Shown here: positions 5,949 to 6,353 of the stretch, piece after piece | Numbering within the stretch: the first letter of the stretch is position 1 | How the letters are laid out: every line of letters starts with the position of its first letter | DNA from: Bacillota bacterium | GTDB taxonomy: Bacteria > Bacillota_A > Clostridia > Acetivibrionales > DUMB01 | Direction of reading: 5' to 3' | Length of the DNA stretch: 6,353 bases | Assembly: GCA_023621975.1 (NCBI GenBank) | Contig: JAMOAC010000548.1 | Location: 1-6,353, forward strand | Notes under the pieces: generated by a model | What the model was told of the DNA's origin: nothing | The model's database searches: none | Seen by the model: only the letters and a program-made list of their open reading frames with translations | Translations under genes and position numbers: made by a program

Positions 5949-5978
5949 GTATAATTATTATTCCTTGTTATTCTTCAA
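5949..5978 (-). promoter_or_regulatory. Candidate promoter for the lipoprotein gene
   Basis: On the minus strand TTGAAG (5978-5973) and TTATAC (5954-5949) are separated by 18 bases and point towards the lipoprotein gene. The boxes are imperfect matches to the sigma-A consensus in AT-rich DNA, so the call is weak. Confidence 0.35.
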
Positions 5979-5991
5979 TAAATACCGCATA

Positions 5992-6020
5992 TTGATGTTG
6001 TGCAAATAGCGATGTTATAC
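5992..6020 (+). promoter_or_regulatory. Candidate promoter for the gene at 6142
   Basis: TTGATG (5992-5997) and TTATAC (6015-6020) have the ideal 17-base spacing and face the partial gene at 6142. This would give a leader of roughly 110 bases. It lies almost back to back with the candidate minus-strand promoter at 5949-5978. Confidence 0.4.
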
Positions 6021-6036
6021 AGAGAATGAAATTTTT

Positions 6037-6062
6037 ACATAAAGGTTTTTCGCGATTTATGT
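6037..6062. repeat. 7-bp inverted repeat in the divergent intergenic region
   Basis: ACATAAA (6037-6043) and TTTATGT (6056-6062) are exact reverse complements with a 12-base spacer that contains the palindrome TCGCGA (6050-6055). It lies in the presumed leader of the gene at 6142. It could be a regulator site, but in AT-rich DNA arms this short can be chance. Confidence 0.3.
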
Positions 6063-6141
6063 CAAATATATTAGCTAAGCTGGATTATTTCATTTGGCAA
6101 ATACAAAATATTCTAATTATTACAATAATAGGAGGACAAAA

Positions 6142-6353
6142 ATGAAAGTTGTTGTCAATTTGTGGTCAAACAGGGAAGGGGAAATAAAGAAGTTTCTTGA
6201 AAGCTATTATGAAAAAGAAATAAATATGGACAGTAGTGTAATGAAATGGATTTATGCGTACAGCAATCCTCTTGAGGCTGTTGATATCATCAGCGCTGTG
6301 GTGGATAACAGTGACAAATATAAAATTGCAGTATGCATACAGGCGGATGAGGA
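6142..6353 (+). CDS. N-terminal part of an unrecognised conserved-looking protein (cut by the window end)
   Basis: The first 70 codons are present and open to the window end. The ATG is 6 bases after GGAGG (6131-6135), a strong site. The protein begins MKVVVNLWSNREGEIKKFLE and continues with a WIYAYSNPLEAVDIISAVVD segment and KYKIAVCIQAD. It has no signal peptide or membrane helix, so it is probably cytosolic, with alternating strand and helix character. It recalls short clostridial hypothetical proteins, but I cannot assign a family or a role. It is divergent from the lipoprotein gene and may have nothing to do with the metal locus. Confidence 0.75.
   Translation, partial: MKVVVNLWSNREGEIKKFLESYYEKEINMDSSVMKWIYAYSNPLEAVDIISAVVDNSDKYKIAVCIQADE

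Noticed and set aside
1..6353. CRISPR array, tRNA or rRNA genes
   Set aside because: No regularly spaced direct repeats, no cloverleaf-like sequences with a T-loop consensus and no rRNA-like stretches were seen.

Overview
This window looks like chromosomal DNA from a low-GC, Gram-positive anaerobe of the Clostridia, possibly of the Ruminiclostridium/Acetivibrio type. Reasons are the AT-rich sequence, strong AGGAGG-like ribosome binding sites before nearly every gene, a lipoprotein with a Gram-positive style lipobox, and gene types I associate with that group (LDCC small protein, HMA-SafE-cupredoxin fusion, DUF2318 protein). The taxonomy is an inference from gene content, not a search.

Layout. 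1-247 is a leader with a 10-bp inverted repeat and possibly the tail of a decayed upstream gene. 248-2413 (+) holds three tightly spaced genes: a membrane-anchored DUF2318/FtrD-like cysteine protein; a 43-residue protein with a Cys-Cys motif that I place in the 'LDCC motif' putative metal-binding family; and a 489-residue fusion of a cytosolic HMA metal-binding domain, a SafE/DsbD-like seven-helix membrane domain and an extracellular cupredoxin domain. 2439-2741 is a 101-codon internal fragment of a CopA-type P1B ATPase, cut off at both ends and without the CPC, DKTGT and N-domain regions. 2782-4897 (+) encodes an OmpR/PhoB response regulator and its sensor kinase. 4903-5886 (-) is a convergent lipoprotein with a long acidic low-complexity linker and an unrecognised helical domain. 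5902-6141 is a divergent intergenic region with candidate promoters, and 6142-6353 (+) is the first 70 codons of an unrecognised gene.

How the genes work together (inference). The first three genes, the copA remnant and the two-component system read as one metal-handling locus, most likely for copper or a similar soft metal. A cytosolic CxxC domain would pass metal to or from a membrane domain carrying conserved Cys/Met sites and an external cupredoxin, with a P-type ATPase as the pump and a sensor kinase whose extracellular domain has a His/Cys/Met patch. In this copy the pump has been lost. The join also seems to have removed the end of the fusion protein, because readable codons resembling the start of a second cupredoxin domain continue beyond its TGA stop. 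The most interesting points are the copA wreck with its two junctions, the small CC-motif gene, and the combination of these families.
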